Assembly (NCBI RefSeq): GCF_002752655.1
Contig: NZ_CP023737.1
Location: 1,550,001-1,614,000, forward strand
Length of the DNA: 64,000 nt
Direction of reading: 5' to 3'
Origin: Methylosinus trichosporium OB3b
GTDB taxonomy: Bacteria > Pseudomonadota > Alphaproteobacteria > Rhizobiales > Beijerinckiaceae
Within the stretch, counting starts at the first letter, position 1. Each line of letters begins with the position of its first letter. The notes beneath the pieces are model-generated. The model was not told the origin of the DNA, searched no databases, and saw only the letters and a list, made by a program, of their open reading frames with translations. Positions 41,073-49,017 of the stretch are shown one piece after another. The translations under genes and the position numbers were made by a program.

Positions 41073-42238
41073 GGCCGCGTCTCCGGGAAGGCGTTGTGCT
41101 CGCAGCCGTCGAGCAGGCGGCCTGCGCGGCGCTTGCCGACGCGATACATCCATTGAAAGCCGAGTGGATTATCGAGCGCCCTTCCCTCGAGGCGAATCTG
41201 CCCGGTGAATTCTGCAATGGCTGTCTTGTCGACTTCGATCGCGCGCGTGTCGCAGGCGATTCCAGTCCTGATCCGGCGCTTGTGTTCGGCAACACTGAAA
41301 TCGCGCATGCACACACGGCCATCGGCCAGCATGGCGACGCCGTCGGAATTCGGGTAGAGGCGCTCGTTGCGGTTCGGCCCATGACAATAAACATCGACGC
41401 TGGACGTCGGCCCCCACTCCCCCCATTGCTTGAAGAAGAACGCAATGTCATGGACTGCGCAGAAGTCGTGTGTTGCACGTGCCCAATCCGGGTGCATCGG
41501 ACGTGCGCGTGGTCCGCTCTCGCCGCCACAGATGATCTGCCGGACGAAATACCAGAGCGACCAATCGACTGGGTCGAGAGCCGGCTCGTAGGAAACGAAT
41601 GTCATCCAGCCGTGCTTGGCTAGCTCCCTCAAATGGTCGCGGCGCTCATCGGCGCGGGGCTGATCTTCGACGGTCACGCCGAGCCAAACATTGGGGAGTG
41701 GCCATTCCCGCAACTTGATATCGTCCGGCATGTCGATATCGCCGATGCTCTCGACCGGCCAATTGTCGTCCGGCGTGACTTGTTTCGCGATCCACATATC
41801 GACGATGACGCGTGCAATCCGATGCGGCGTTCTCGGATCTGACATATAAGCCCGCATCCGCGCGGTGCGCTTCGTGAGAGACTGGAGCGTGTGCCAATGC
41901 GCGAGCGCCATCACCGCGAAAACGTGGTCGATCCATTCGTCCGGCACGGACTCGTGGAACAGGTCGGACATCGAGTTCACGAAGATGCGGCGCGGCTTTT
42001 TCCAGCGGAGCGGCTTCAGCAGCACGCTCTCCGGCGCTTGGCGAAGCACGCCAGTCCACACTGGCTTGCTGTTCACGATCTCCGTCGTGCCGGCGTAATG
42101 CGAGCCGGGCGACATCCGCTCGAGCTGCGCCGCCATCGCCATCGCGTAGCAATTCGTGCAGGCCGGCGAGACGATCGAGCACCCCACGATCGGGTTCCAC
42201 GTCGCATCCGTCCATTCGATCTTGCTCGTCTCAGCCAT
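41069..42238 (-). CDS. DUF5131 (phage Gp37/Gp68) family protein
   Basis: A 389-residue protein. It begins SKIEWTDATWNPIVGCSIVS and has a Cys cluster VGCSIVSPACTNCYAMAMAA spaced like a radical-SAM Fe-S site, then FVNSMSDLFHESVPDEWIDH and VWLGVTVEDQPRADERRDHL. This is the DUF5131/Gp37/Gp68 family of mycobacterial and Rhizobiales phages, of unknown activity. It lies eight bases inside the end of the ProQ-like gene. Confidence 0.88.
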   Translation of the reverse strand: MAETSKIEWTDATWNPIVGCSIVSPACTNCYAMAMAAQLERMSPGSHYAGTTEIVNSKPVWTGVLRQAPESVLLKPLRWKKPRRIFVNSMSDLFHESVPDEWIDHVFAVMALAHWHTLQSLTKRTARMRAYMSDPRTPHRIARVIVDMWIAKQVTPDDNWPVESIGDIDMPDDIKLREWPLPNVWLGVTVEDQPRADERRDHLRELAKHGWMTFVSYEPALDPVDWSLWYFVRQIICGGESGPRARPMHPDWARATHDFCAVHDIAFFFKQWGEWGPTSSVDVYCHGPNRNERLYPNSDGVAMLADGRVCMRDFSVAEHKRRIRTGIACDTRAIEVDKTAIAEFTGQIRLEGRALDNPLGFQWMYRVGKRRAGRLLDGCEHNAFPETRP

Positions 42239-42617
42239 CGGCGGCGGCCTCCTTTTCCGGCTGGCCGGGCTTCCGCTGGCGCTTGGTGAAAAGCTTCAGT
42301 CGATCGGCTGCATAGGCCGCTTCCGCCTCGCTCACATGGCCGCAGGGCGCGCCGTCGAGATCGATGCGGGCGGCGCCGGCGAGCACGTGGCGGCAATAGG
42401 TCGGGCCCCAGGCGTAGTCGGCGAGCGCGCAGGCGAGGCCTCTGCGGGTGAGCTCGGGCATGGCCAGCAGAATGTCCGTGTCTATGCCGATCTTCAGCGG
42501 CTTCTTTTCCGCGCCCGCCGGCGCGAAGGCCTGCGGGAAGCGCTCTTCGAGAATGGCGCGCACGCGCGTCGCGATCGCCCTGTTGCGGAATATCTTGCGC
42601 GACTCGGGAATAGCCAT
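42231..42617 (-). CDS. ProQ/FinO-family RNA chaperone
   Basis: A 128-residue protein that is one ProQ/FinO domain: VRAILEERFPQAFAPAGAEK, then KPLKIGIDTDILLAMPELTR and LADYAWGPTYCRHVLAGAAR, ending with a basic tail (KRQRKPGQPEKEA). FinO-type proteins bind stem-loops next to poly-U and protect or pair RNAs. ATG at 42617 is backed by CAGGAGTTGGCC upstream. A phage-borne copy may act on phage antisense or host sRNAs. Confidence 0.88.
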   Translation of the reverse strand: MAIPESRKIFRNRAIATRVRAILEERFPQAFAPAGAEKKPLKIGIDTDILLAMPELTRRGLACALADYAWGPTYCRHVLAGAARIDLDGAPCGHVSEAEAAYAADRLKLFTKRQRKPGQPEKEAAADG

Positions 42618-42631
42618 GGCCAACTCCTGTC

Positions 42632-43126
42632 TCAAAAGGGAATGTCGTCGTTGAGATCGTCGGCGAGCGGGCGGCCGGACGGCGCGGAGCTCGCCATGCC
42701 CATGCGCGGATCGTCGGCGGCCTCGCGCGCGGGCTTGGCGCGCGTCTGGCCATAGGCGTGCTCGTCGCGCTCGGCGCCCTTGGGCGAGCCTTCGAGGCCG
42801 AGCGAGCCATCGAAGCGGCCGATGACGATCTCGGTCGAATAACGGTCCGAGCCGTCGTTCGCCTGCCATTTGCGCGTCTTGATCTGGCCTTGCACCGAGA
42901 CCTTCGAGCCCTTCTTCACATATTGCTCGACGATCCCGACCAGCGGCTGGTTGAAGACGACGACGCGGTGCCATTCGGTCGACTCCCGGCGTTCGCCGGT
43001 CGCCTTGTCCCTCCACTGCTCGGAGGTGGCGAGCGAGAAGCTGGCGATCTTATCGCCGCTCTGCACGGTGCGGATTTCGGGATCGCCGCCGACATGGCCG
43101 AGGAGGATGGCGCGATTGATGCTCAT
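42632..43126 (-). CDS. ssb: Single-stranded DNA-binding protein
   Basis: A 164-residue SSB with the OB-fold (MSINRAILLGHVGGDPEIRT, WHRVVVFNQPLVGIVEQYVK) and a disordered linker ending in the acidic tip LNDDIPF, which recruits partners. It coats phage ssDNA. ATG at 43126 is preferred because GAGGG lies ten bases upstream. It follows the clamp gene closely, so both are expressed together. Confidence 0.95.
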   Translation of the reverse strand: MSINRAILLGHVGGDPEIRTVQSGDKIASFSLATSEQWRDKATGERRESTEWHRVVVFNQPLVGIVEQYVKKGSKVSVQGQIKTRKWQANDGSDRYSTEIVIGRFDGSLGLEGSPKGAERDEHAYGQTRAKPAREAADDPRMGMASSAPSGRPLADDLNDDIPF

Positions 43127-43131
43127 GATGA

Positions 43132-44247
43132 TCACACCCTCATCGGCATGAGCACGATCAGCAAATCCGGCTGCGTCGCGCTCTGGAACAGGGTCGGCGC
43201 GCCGGGATCGGCGAGGCGGATGACGGCCGAATCGCCTTCGAGCACCTGCAGCGCCTCGGCGAGATAGCGGCTGTTGAAGCCAATCTCGATCGGCGAGCTG
43301 TCATAATCGGCCTCCATCTCGTCGCGCGCCTCGCCCATGTCTGGATTGGTCACGGAGAGCGTGAGCGCGCTCGCGTCGAAGGAGAGCTTCACCGCGCGGC
43401 CGCGCTCGCTGTGAATGGTGGAGACGCGATCGGCGGCCGCCGCCATCGCCGTGCGATCGAGCGTCGCGCGCTTGTCATTACCTTGCGGAATGACGCGGGC
43501 GTAATCGGGGAAGGTCCCGTCGATCAGCTTGGTGGAGAGCGTCACATCGCCGAGCGAGAAGCGCAGCTTGTTCGCCGAGACGGCGAGGCGCGCCTCCGCC
43601 TCCTGGCCTTTGAGCAGGCGCTCGATCTCGGCGCAGGCCTTGCGCGGCACGATCACGCCGGGCATGGCGGCCGCGCCCGCCGGCGCCTCGGTCTCGATGC
43701 GAGAGAGGCGATGGCCATCTGTCGCCACCATGCGCAGCAGCGCGCGGCCGTCATCTTCCATATGATGGAAAAACACGCCGTTCAGATAATAGCGCGTCTC
43801 CTCTGTGCTGATGGCGAAGGCGGTCTTGCCGAGCATGCGCGCCAGCGTGGCTGCCGGCAGGGCGAAATCGGCGGAGAATCCGTGCTCTGTGGTGTCCGGG
43901 AATGTGTCCGCCGGCAGGGTGGAGAGCTTGAAGCGCGAACGGCCGCTGCGCATCTGCAGCTGGCCGGCTTCCTGCCCTTCCAATGTGATCTGCGCCTTTT
44001 CCGGCAACTTGCGCGTCAGATCATGCAGCACCGCAGCCGAGACGGCGAGCGCGCCGGTCTCGGCGATCTCCGCATCGAGCAGTATGCGCGTCTCGATGTC
44101 GAGATCGGTGGCGCGGATGCAGAGGCGGCCGTGATCCGTCTCCAATAGGGCGTGAGAGAGGATTGGAATCGTCGTGCGCTGCTCGGCGATGCGACGCGTC
44201 GTCTCCAGCGCCTTCAGCAGCGGCGCGCGATCGATGGTGAGTTTCAT
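43132..44247 (-). CDS. dnaN: DNA polymerase III sliding clamp (beta)
   Basis: A 371-residue beta clamp with three clamp domains. It opens MKLTIDRAPLLKALETTRRI and has TIPILSHALLETDHGRLCIR, FAISTEETRYYLNGVFFHHM and RMVATDGHRLSRIETEA, with the end LLIVLMPMRV matching the clamp carboxyl terminus. It encircles DNA as a processivity factor. A host copy must exist as well, so this is a phage duplicate or replacement. Full length. Confidence 0.94.
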   Translation of the reverse strand: MKLTIDRAPLLKALETTRRIAEQRTTIPILSHALLETDHGRLCIRATDLDIETRILLDAEIAETGALAVSAAVLHDLTRKLPEKAQITLEGQEAGQLQMRSGRSRFKLSTLPADTFPDTTEHGFSADFALPAATLARMLGKTAFAISTEETRYYLNGVFFHHMEDDGRALLRMVATDGHRLSRIETEAPAGAAAMPGVIVPRKACAEIERLLKGQEAEARLAVSANKLRFSLGDVTLSTKLIDGTFPDYARVIPQGNDKRATLDRTAMAAAADRVSTIHSERGRAVKLSFDASALTLSVTNPDMGEARDEMEADYDSSPIEIGFNSRYLAEALQVLEGDSAVIRLADPGAPTLFQSATQPDLLIVLMPMRV

Positions 44248-44304
44248 TTGTGGCTTCCTCGCTACAAAGGCCGGCGGCTGGACGCCGGCCTTCGTCGATT
44301 GCGA

Positions 44305-45333
44305 TCAGGCTTCCGGCGCGCCCTCATAGGCGGGGAGCCCGGTCTCCTGCGCGGCGGTGAGAAGGTCGTTCTTGATCTGCTCGCGGAGAAAATGTTCGGG
44401 GCGATAGAGCTGGTAGAACCATTTGATCGCCGCGCCGGCGCGATAGCGCAGCCGCACCGGAATGCGCACCGGCTCGCCGGCCTCGAATACCGGCAGAGAA
44501 ATCATGAACAGGCCGGGCACGATCAGCTTCTCGCCCTGCGTATTGGTGTGCTTTTCGCTGAAGACGACCTCGCCCTCGCCGCTCTGCAGCGTCACGCTGG
44601 TCTTCAGCGTGGCGCCGACATTGACTTGCAGCCCGCGCGAGAGATCGATGATCTCGTTCGGATTGCCGAAGCGCGTCTTGAATAGCTGCTCATATTTGCT
44701 CTTCTCGGACTCGCTCTTCTCGGACTCGCTCTTCTCGGCATCGTTCGTCTCGGCATCGCTTCTCTTGGTATCATTCGGCGAGGCCAGCTCGGCGATATGA
44801 TCCTCGAGGAAGGCGGCGAACTCGCCCTGGTCGAATTTCTCGCCGTTGAACTGCTGCCAGACCTGAAACTCCTTGGTCGTGGGGAAATTATATTCGATGC
44901 GATGATTGCCGAAGCGAGCGACGCCGGAGGTCTCGTGATAATCGATCACCGCCAGCAGCTTCGCCGCTTTCAGGTCGGTGTTGGCGAAGATGACGCTGTG
45001 CTCGTCCTTGTGGCGGTTCACCAGATCGATGAAGCTCTGCAAATTGTCGACCTTGGCCACACCGCGCCGGCGCTCCGGCGCTATGCGATAGGCGTCGAAC
45101 AGGTTCTTCACGCCCTCGAGCTTCGGGTTCACGCCATTGCGATGAATGGCGACGGGAATCTCGCTCGGCAGGCCGATGACGTCGACCGGCGATTTGATTG
45201 TGGCGATCTCGATGTTCTGCGCGGCGCCGCCGAGGGCGAGAAGACGGTCGAGAAGGTCCTTGTTCTCGATCTTCAGAAGCGTCTCGGGCTGCAGCGACAA
45301 CGCCTCGCCGAGGATGGGCTCATTCTCCGACAT
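44305..45333 (-). CDS. DUF2303 (YfdQ-like) phage protein
   Basis: A 342-residue protein starting MSENEPILGEALSLQPETLL, with KNLFDAYRIAPERRRGVAKV, VDNLQSFIDLVNRHKDEHSV and the conserved AVIDYHETSGVARFGNHRIE seen in DUF2303 proteins. It contains a five-copy 15-base tandem repeat encoding 'SEKSE' units near residue 205. DUF2303 is common next to phage recombination and replication genes, and its function is unclear. Confidence 0.85.
   Translation of the reverse strand: MSENEPILGEALSLQPETLLKIENKDLLDRLLALGGAAQNIEIATIKSPVDVIGLPSEIPVAIHRNGVNPKLEGVKNLFDAYRIAPERRRGVAKVDNLQSFIDLVNRHKDEHSVIFANTDLKAAKLLAVIDYHETSGVARFGNHRIEYNFPTTKEFQVWQQFNGEKFDQGEFAAFLEDHIAELASPNDTKRSDAETNDAEKSESEKSESEKSKYEQLFKTRFGNPNEIIDLSRGLQVNVGATLKTSVTLQSGEGEVVFSEKHTNTQGEKLIVPGLFMISLPVFEAGEPVRIPVRLRYRAGAAIKWFYQLYRPEHFLREQIKNDLLTAAQETGLPAYEGAPEA
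44696..44770. repeat. 15-bp tandem repeat in the DUF2303 gene
   Basis: Five copies of a 15-base unit (TCGCTCTTCTCGGAC and variants) lie end to end. On the coding strand they specify repeated five-residue blocks such as SEKSE. The number of copies could vary by slippage without a frameshift. Confidence 0.85.
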
Positions 45334-45369
45334 GCAAATCTCCAATGGTCAGTGTGAAGGGTGGAAAGA

Positions 45370-45711
45370 TCAGCCGGCGTCGCGCGCGCGCGGCGTCACT
45401 TCCCGCGGGCCGGTGAACATGTCGAGCTGGCTCGGGTGCTGGACGGAAATCTTGCCGTCGACGAGCCAGCAGGTGGTGCCGCGGAAGCCGGGCTCCGGCG
45501 GCAGCTTGGATTTGACGATCGGGACGATCGAAATCTTGTCGCCGTCGCGCGTGAAATTCATGTCGAGCGTGACGGTCGCCTTGGCCTTGTCGCCGGGCGC
45601 GTCCTCGAGCGCCTCCAGCGCCTCACGCAAATATTCGTTGAGCTTGCCGTTCACATCCTCACGGCCGAAGACGCTCATGATCTCCGGATAGCTGTCGATC
45701 AGTCTCGTCAT
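45370..45711 (-). CDS. Phage hypothetical protein
   Basis: A 113-residue protein starting MTRLIDSYPEIMSVFGREDV with ALEALEDAPGDKAKATVTLD and a Pro-rich middle (VKSKLPPEPGFRGTTCWLVD). It lies between the HD and DUF2303 genes in the leftward operon. Not recognised. Confidence 0.62.
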   Translation of the reverse strand: MTRLIDSYPEIMSVFGREDVNGKLNEYLREALEALEDAPGDKAKATVTLDMNFTRDGDKISIVPIVKSKLPPEPGFRGTTCWLVDGKISVQHPSQLDMFTGPREVTPRARDAG

Positions 45712-45723
45712 TCCCTCTCCTCC

Positions 45724-46335
45724 TCACATCGTTCGCGCGGCCAGCGCCGGCAGAAAGCGCCTGAATTTGTCGTAGAGCTCGTCGGCGACATCGGCCGGCT
45801 TGCGCAGGCGATAGACTTTGCGCAGGGGCGGAACGGCCTCGAAGACTGGATTCCATGGGCGCGGGGGCTGGCCCAGGAAGTCGCGGCGCTCTGTCATCAG
45901 CGCGACGACGTCGGCGCGGCGAATGCGCCGCTGCTGCTCATGGTCCGGCGGCGGCAGGCCAGCGGCCCGCAGGAAGGCGGCGTCGTGCCGGTCCTTCAGC
46001 GAGCGCAGCGCGCGGCGCACGGCGTTCGTATCCTCGCCCGCGTGGCGGGCTATCGCTTCGAGAGCCTCGGCGACCGGCGTCGTGATGTCGCCGAGATGCG
46101 CCTCATGCGCGTCATGCAGCAGCGCATAGGGGCGGTCGGTCGGCTCGGCCGCGTCGCAAACGATCAGCGTATGCATGGCGACGCTGATCGGCTTGTCGGC
46201 GTTGCCGGCGAAGCGATTGATCTGCGCCAGCGTGTCGGCGACGGCGCGAAAGTCGATCTGCGCCGCGTCCGGATGGAGCATGTCCATGGCGCGGCCGCCG
46301 CGAATCTGCGCCCAGGGAGAAACGTCGGCGATCAT
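45724..46335 (-). CDS. HD-domain phosphohydrolase
   Basis: A 203-residue HD protein. The metal ligands are H in PISVAMHTLIV, HD in YALLHDAHEAHLGDITTPVA and a later Asp (RRIRRADVVAL). It is shorter than the YfbR-like protein of prophage 1 and opens differently (SPWAQIRGGRAMDMLHPDAA), so the two are separate acquisitions. A dNTP or nucleotide phosphatase role is likely. Overlaps the next gene's stop by ATGA. Confidence 0.85.
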   Translation of the reverse strand: MIADVSPWAQIRGGRAMDMLHPDAAQIDFRAVADTLAQINRFAGNADKPISVAMHTLIVCDAAEPTDRPYALLHDAHEAHLGDITTPVAEALEAIARHAGEDTNAVRRALRSLKDRHDAAFLRAAGLPPPDHEQQRRIRRADVVALMTERRDFLGQPPRPWNPVFEAVPPLRKVYRLRKPADVADELYDKFRRFLPALAARTM

Positions 46336-46958
46336 GATCTGGCGCTCCTCTCGGTGCTCTGGCGCGACGAAAGCTCGCCTCCCATGCCCATGGCGAGATA
46401 GGCGCTCCAGGCCTTGCTGCGCTGCGCTGCGGCGCGCTCGGCGGCGTCATGCTCGATCTCGACGCGCTGCGCCTCGCGGCGGCGCTGGCAGGCGAGAATG
46501 CGGCCGGCGACGTGAAGGCCGAAGGCGATATTGGCGAGGATCAGCGCCGAGGCGAGCAGCGTCATGAGGAGATCGCCTGCGCGGCCGGTCGTCACGATCG
46601 CTGTCGCCGCCTCCGCCTCGTCGAGCATGGCGTCGGCGAGGAGGCCGAGAAAGCCCCAGCTCAGAACGCCGAGCCAGAATGCGGCGCCCTCGGCCGCAGC
46701 GCCGAGAGAGGTGAGGCCGAAGGCGTCGCGCAGCTCGCGCGCCTTGCCGGCGACGAAGGGCGCGAGACGGCCGATGTCCCGCGCCGGAAAGCGGAGGCGA
46801 TGCAGAGCGAGCAGCAGGCCGCGCTCATCGCCGAGGCTTTGTTCCAACGGAAGGCTGGCCGCCATTGCGGTGACGCGGGCGGAGTCGTCGCACTCGTCGG
46901 CCGGCGTCGGATGGAATAGGCTTCCTTCCTCTTTGGAGGAAATATCATGGTCGATCAT
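46332..46958 (-). CDS. Phage membrane protein
   Basis: Starts either at 46958 (MIDHDISSKEEGSLFHPTPA) or at 46865 (MAASLPLEQSL). The carboxyl part has two hydrophobic segments (AAFWLGVLSWGFLGLLADAM; LMTLLASALILANIAFGLHV) and a basic charged tail. It is the first gene of the leftward operon and its 5' end overlaps the opposite-strand gene at 46947. The start at 46865 avoids that overlap but lacks a clear ribosome-binding site. Confidence 0.6.
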   Translation of the reverse strand: MIDHDISSKEEGSLFHPTPADECDDSARVTAMAASLPLEQSLGDERGLLLALHRLRFPARDIGRLAPFVAGKARELRDAFGLTSLGAAAEGAAFWLGVLSWGFLGLLADAMLDEAEAATAIVTTGRAGDLLMTLLASALILANIAFGLHVAGRILACQRRREAQRVEIEHDAAERAAAQRSKAWSAYLAMGMGGELSSRQSTERSARS

Positions 46959-47225
46959 CGTCTTTCCGCCGGTCAGGTTCGGACCGCCGTCGCCAATTTC
47001 GTTCTCGCCGCCGCTTTTCGGCGCCTCGCCGAGCGGATGATCCGCAGCGGCGCGATCGACGAAGCCGCCCTCGCGATCCTGATCGATGAGGCTGCCGACG
47101 AAGGCGCGGATGGGATCGTCGCGCTCCCCGGCGGCCGCGGCGCCGCAGTCGAGGATATCGCCGCCGGTGTCGGCATCGCGCGAAAGCTGTTCAGGGGCCT
47201 GCGGAACTTGCGCGCCATGGAGTGA
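46947..47225 (+). CDS. Small phage protein, opposite orientation
   Basis: A 92-residue protein: MVDHRLSAGQVRTAVANFVL, then AAFRRLAERMIRSGAIDEAA and a hydrophobic/acidic middle. TTGGAGGAAATATC directly precedes the ATG, a strong ribosome-binding site, supporting the call even though it is opposite to its neighbours. Unknown function. Confidence 0.6.
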   Translation: MVDHRLSAGQVRTAVANFVLAAAFRRLAERMIRSGAIDEAALAILIDEAADEGADGIVALPGGRGAAVEDIAAGVGIARKLFRGLRNLRAME

Positions 47226-47509
47226 CGAAGACGCTGCGGCTTGCTGTGAGCCGGATGCGGAAGACGGGTGCATATCCCCTCCCCTGTGACGGGCGCGCCG
47301 AGCCGGTTGGGTCGGGCGTGAGGGGAATAGTTGCGCAACAGGAAACCGCCGTCAAGCGATGAGTTGCATGTTACGCAACTTTCTTGCGGCGCTGGCGAGA
47401 CGCTACGATGAATGCAGGCAACAAAAAACCGGCCGAAGCCGGGTCGGTGGCTCTTACCTGAGTGCAGGCGTCAGAGAGATAGCCATCCCCAGAGCGCTGG
47501 GATCGGCGC
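47226..47509. other. Intergenic region with GTTGC palindromes
   Basis: No gene. It contains AGTTGCGCAAC (47329-47339) and AGTTGC-ATGTTAC-GCAACT (47362-47380), both palindromic. Similar GTTGC motifs recur in the dyad element at 56861-57147, so a shared DNA-binding protein is possible. Ends with a terminator at 47423-47443. Confidence 0.6.
47423..47443 (-). terminator. Rho-independent terminator
   Basis: On the minus strand CCGGC, loop TTCG, GCCGG followed by TTTTTT. It lies downstream of the secreted-protein gene at 47510-48283 and would end its transcript. Confidence 0.8.
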
Positions 47510-48283
47510 TCAAAAGTCCTTTTGGATCTTAACGGCGCCTGGAGCGACCCGCCCGGCTCTCGCTCTCAATGCCGATAAATGTTTCTGACAAAGGTCCCTA
47601 TCTATTTGAGAGTAGCCATTGTAAAAACGAGTAAATGATATGACACTATCTTGGGCGACATCCCAAGCATGTTGCAGGTGCGCCGTATTCAGCATACGCT
47701 TTTTAGTCGCATCTTCGATTTTAGAGGCAAGAGTCCTCGCTTCGTCTACTTCTGCGTCAGACACATATACGATAACATATCCGTCTCGTCTCATTTGGCA
47801 CTTCTTGACGAATGCATAATCGTAATATGTTTCGTTTATTACTTTCATTGGCGACTCTTCGTCGTCTCTTTGTTTTTGAGCTTTGAGCGCCGGGGGCGGT
47901 GTCGCAACGCCAGAATTTATCGCTTTTGATTTGCCATTCAGGCGCTCGATATATTCAAGGTTTGCTGTGCGGGCGCGGTCGTAGGCGTCAGCAGTGGCGG
48001 CGCATATCTTCGCTGCGGGCTGGTCTGGCGCAGGATATTGGCAATTCGGAATAGCTGGGGCGCCAGTCCAACCATCGAGAGCCGCCCGAAAAATGGCATT
48101 ATCGGCCTGACTGCCGTGTCCGAGAGCCGCGGCCATGCAGGCTTTCGCATTGTCGCTACCGCCTCCATAGGTGCCGCCAAAGACGATGCTGCATATTTCC
48201 TCTCCCGTCAGCCGCACTGTGGCGGCCTGGCATGGGAGAGATAGGGTGGCGGTAATAATCAATCCGAAACGCGACGCACGCAT
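47510..48283 (-). CDS. Secreted protein of unknown function (probable lysogeny gene)
   Basis: A 257-residue protein with a signal peptide (MRASRFGLIITATLSLPCQA, cleavage after QA likely) and several Cys residues (EEICSIVFGG; PNCQYPAPDQ; KKCQMRRDG). It is visibly richer in A+T than phage neighbours and has its own terminator, lying between the repressor and the leftward operon, typical of a 'moron' expressed in the lysogen. No family recognised. Confidence 0.68.
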   Translation of the reverse strand: MRASRFGLIITATLSLPCQAATVRLTGEEICSIVFGGTYGGGSDNAKACMAAALGHGSQADNAIFRAALDGWTGAPAIPNCQYPAPDQPAAKICAATADAYDRARTANLEYIERLNGKSKAINSGVATPPPALKAQKQRDDEESPMKVINETYYDYAFVKKCQMRRDGYVIVYVSDAEVDEARTLASKIEDATKKRMLNTAHLQHAWDVAQDSVISFTRFYNGYSQIDRDLCQKHLSALRARAGRVAPGAVKIQKDF

Positions 48284-48296
48284 TTAACCCCCATGA

Positions 48297-48692
48297 CTAT
48301 GCTGAACTGGGTTGCGACCGCTTGCTTTTGCCCTTCGCGGGCGAGCTCCCGCGTTGTATCGGTTGGCTCGGTGCCTCTTCGGGAAATGCAGCTTTGAGGA
48401 TATTGACCATCGTCTTGAGCTGTTCCGTGCTGCGATTCATAAACATCCGGCTCATCCAGTCGTCCAGAGGATGGCGGAACAGCTCGACCGGCTCAATCTC
48501 GAACAGTCCGGCTAGGGCGCGCACGTTGTCTTCTGTGGGTAAATCACCTTTGCACCATTTTGAAACGGTGCCCTTATTCACGCCCAACTCGCGGACGAGA
48601 TCAGCCGGCCTCATGCCTCGATGCTCCATCCATTCCTGGATGTAGTGAATGCGCTTAGCTTCCTTCGCCTGAGCCGTAACGACCTTTGCCAT
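48297..48692 (-). CDS. XRE-family repressor (CI-like)
   Basis: A 131-residue protein starting MAKVVTAQAKEAKRIHYIQE with the helix-turn-helix RPADLVRELGVNKGTVSKWC near residues 31-50 and a hydrophobic tail. It lacks a peptidase domain, unlike the S24 repressor of prophage 1, so induction must work differently. Divergent from the Cro-like gene at 48787. Confidence 0.8.
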   Translation of the reverse strand: MAKVVTAQAKEAKRIHYIQEWMEHRGMRPADLVRELGVNKGTVSKWCKGDLPTEDNVRALAGLFEIEPVELFRHPLDDWMSRMFMNRSTEQLKTMVNILKAAFPEEAPSQPIQRGSSPAKGKSKRSQPSSA

Positions 48693-48733
48693 GGCGTGGA
48701 CCATAGGAAACATCGCGGCCGACGTCGTTAAGC

Positions 48734-48769
48734 CCATAGGAAACTTTTTCCTTGACCGAAGTTTCTTAA
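48734..48769. promoter_or_regulatory. Operator region of prophage 2 switch
   Basis: CCATAGGAAAC is repeated at 48701-48711 and 48734-48744. AGGAAACTT (48739-48747) and AAGTTTCTT (48759-48767) form an inverted repeat with a 12-base spacer. These look like repressor binding sites that overlap the promoter at 48752-48780. Confidence 0.6.
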
Positions 48770-48780
48770 TAAGCAACTAT
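48752..48780 (+). promoter_or_regulatory. Promoter of Cro-like gene
   Basis: TTGACC (48752-48757) then, after 17 bases, AACTAT (48775-48780). The -10 is weak. The expected start, seven bases downstream, is the ATG at 48787, so the transcript may lack a leader, as in prophage 1. Confidence 0.5.
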
Positions 48781-48786
48781 GCGGGC

Positions 48787-49017
48787 ATGACACACCCGCT
48801 TCGCTCTTACCGAAAGTCTGCCGGCATAACGCTGTCGGCGCTCGGCGCGCGCGTCGGCGTCTCGAAGGGCTTCCTGTGCAAGATCGAGCAGCGGAAGCAG
48901 CTACCGTCCTTGGCGTTGGCCGCGAAGTTGTCGGAAGCCACCAACGGCACGGTTCCTCTTGCTGATTTCCTTCCCGCCCCCGCCCCCTCCCCTTGTCCGA
49001 AGGAAGCAGCGGAATGA
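48787..49017 (+). CDS. Cro-like XRE regulator
   Basis: A 76-residue protein with an XRE helix-turn-helix (ITLSALGARVGVSKGFLCKI near residues 14-33) and a Pro-rich tail. It is divergent from the repressor and overlaps the next gene by four bases (ATGA). Confidence 0.8.
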   Translation: MTHPLRSYRKSAGITLSALGARVGVSKGFLCKIEQRKQLPSLALAAKLSEATNGTVPLADFLPAPAPSPCPKEAAE

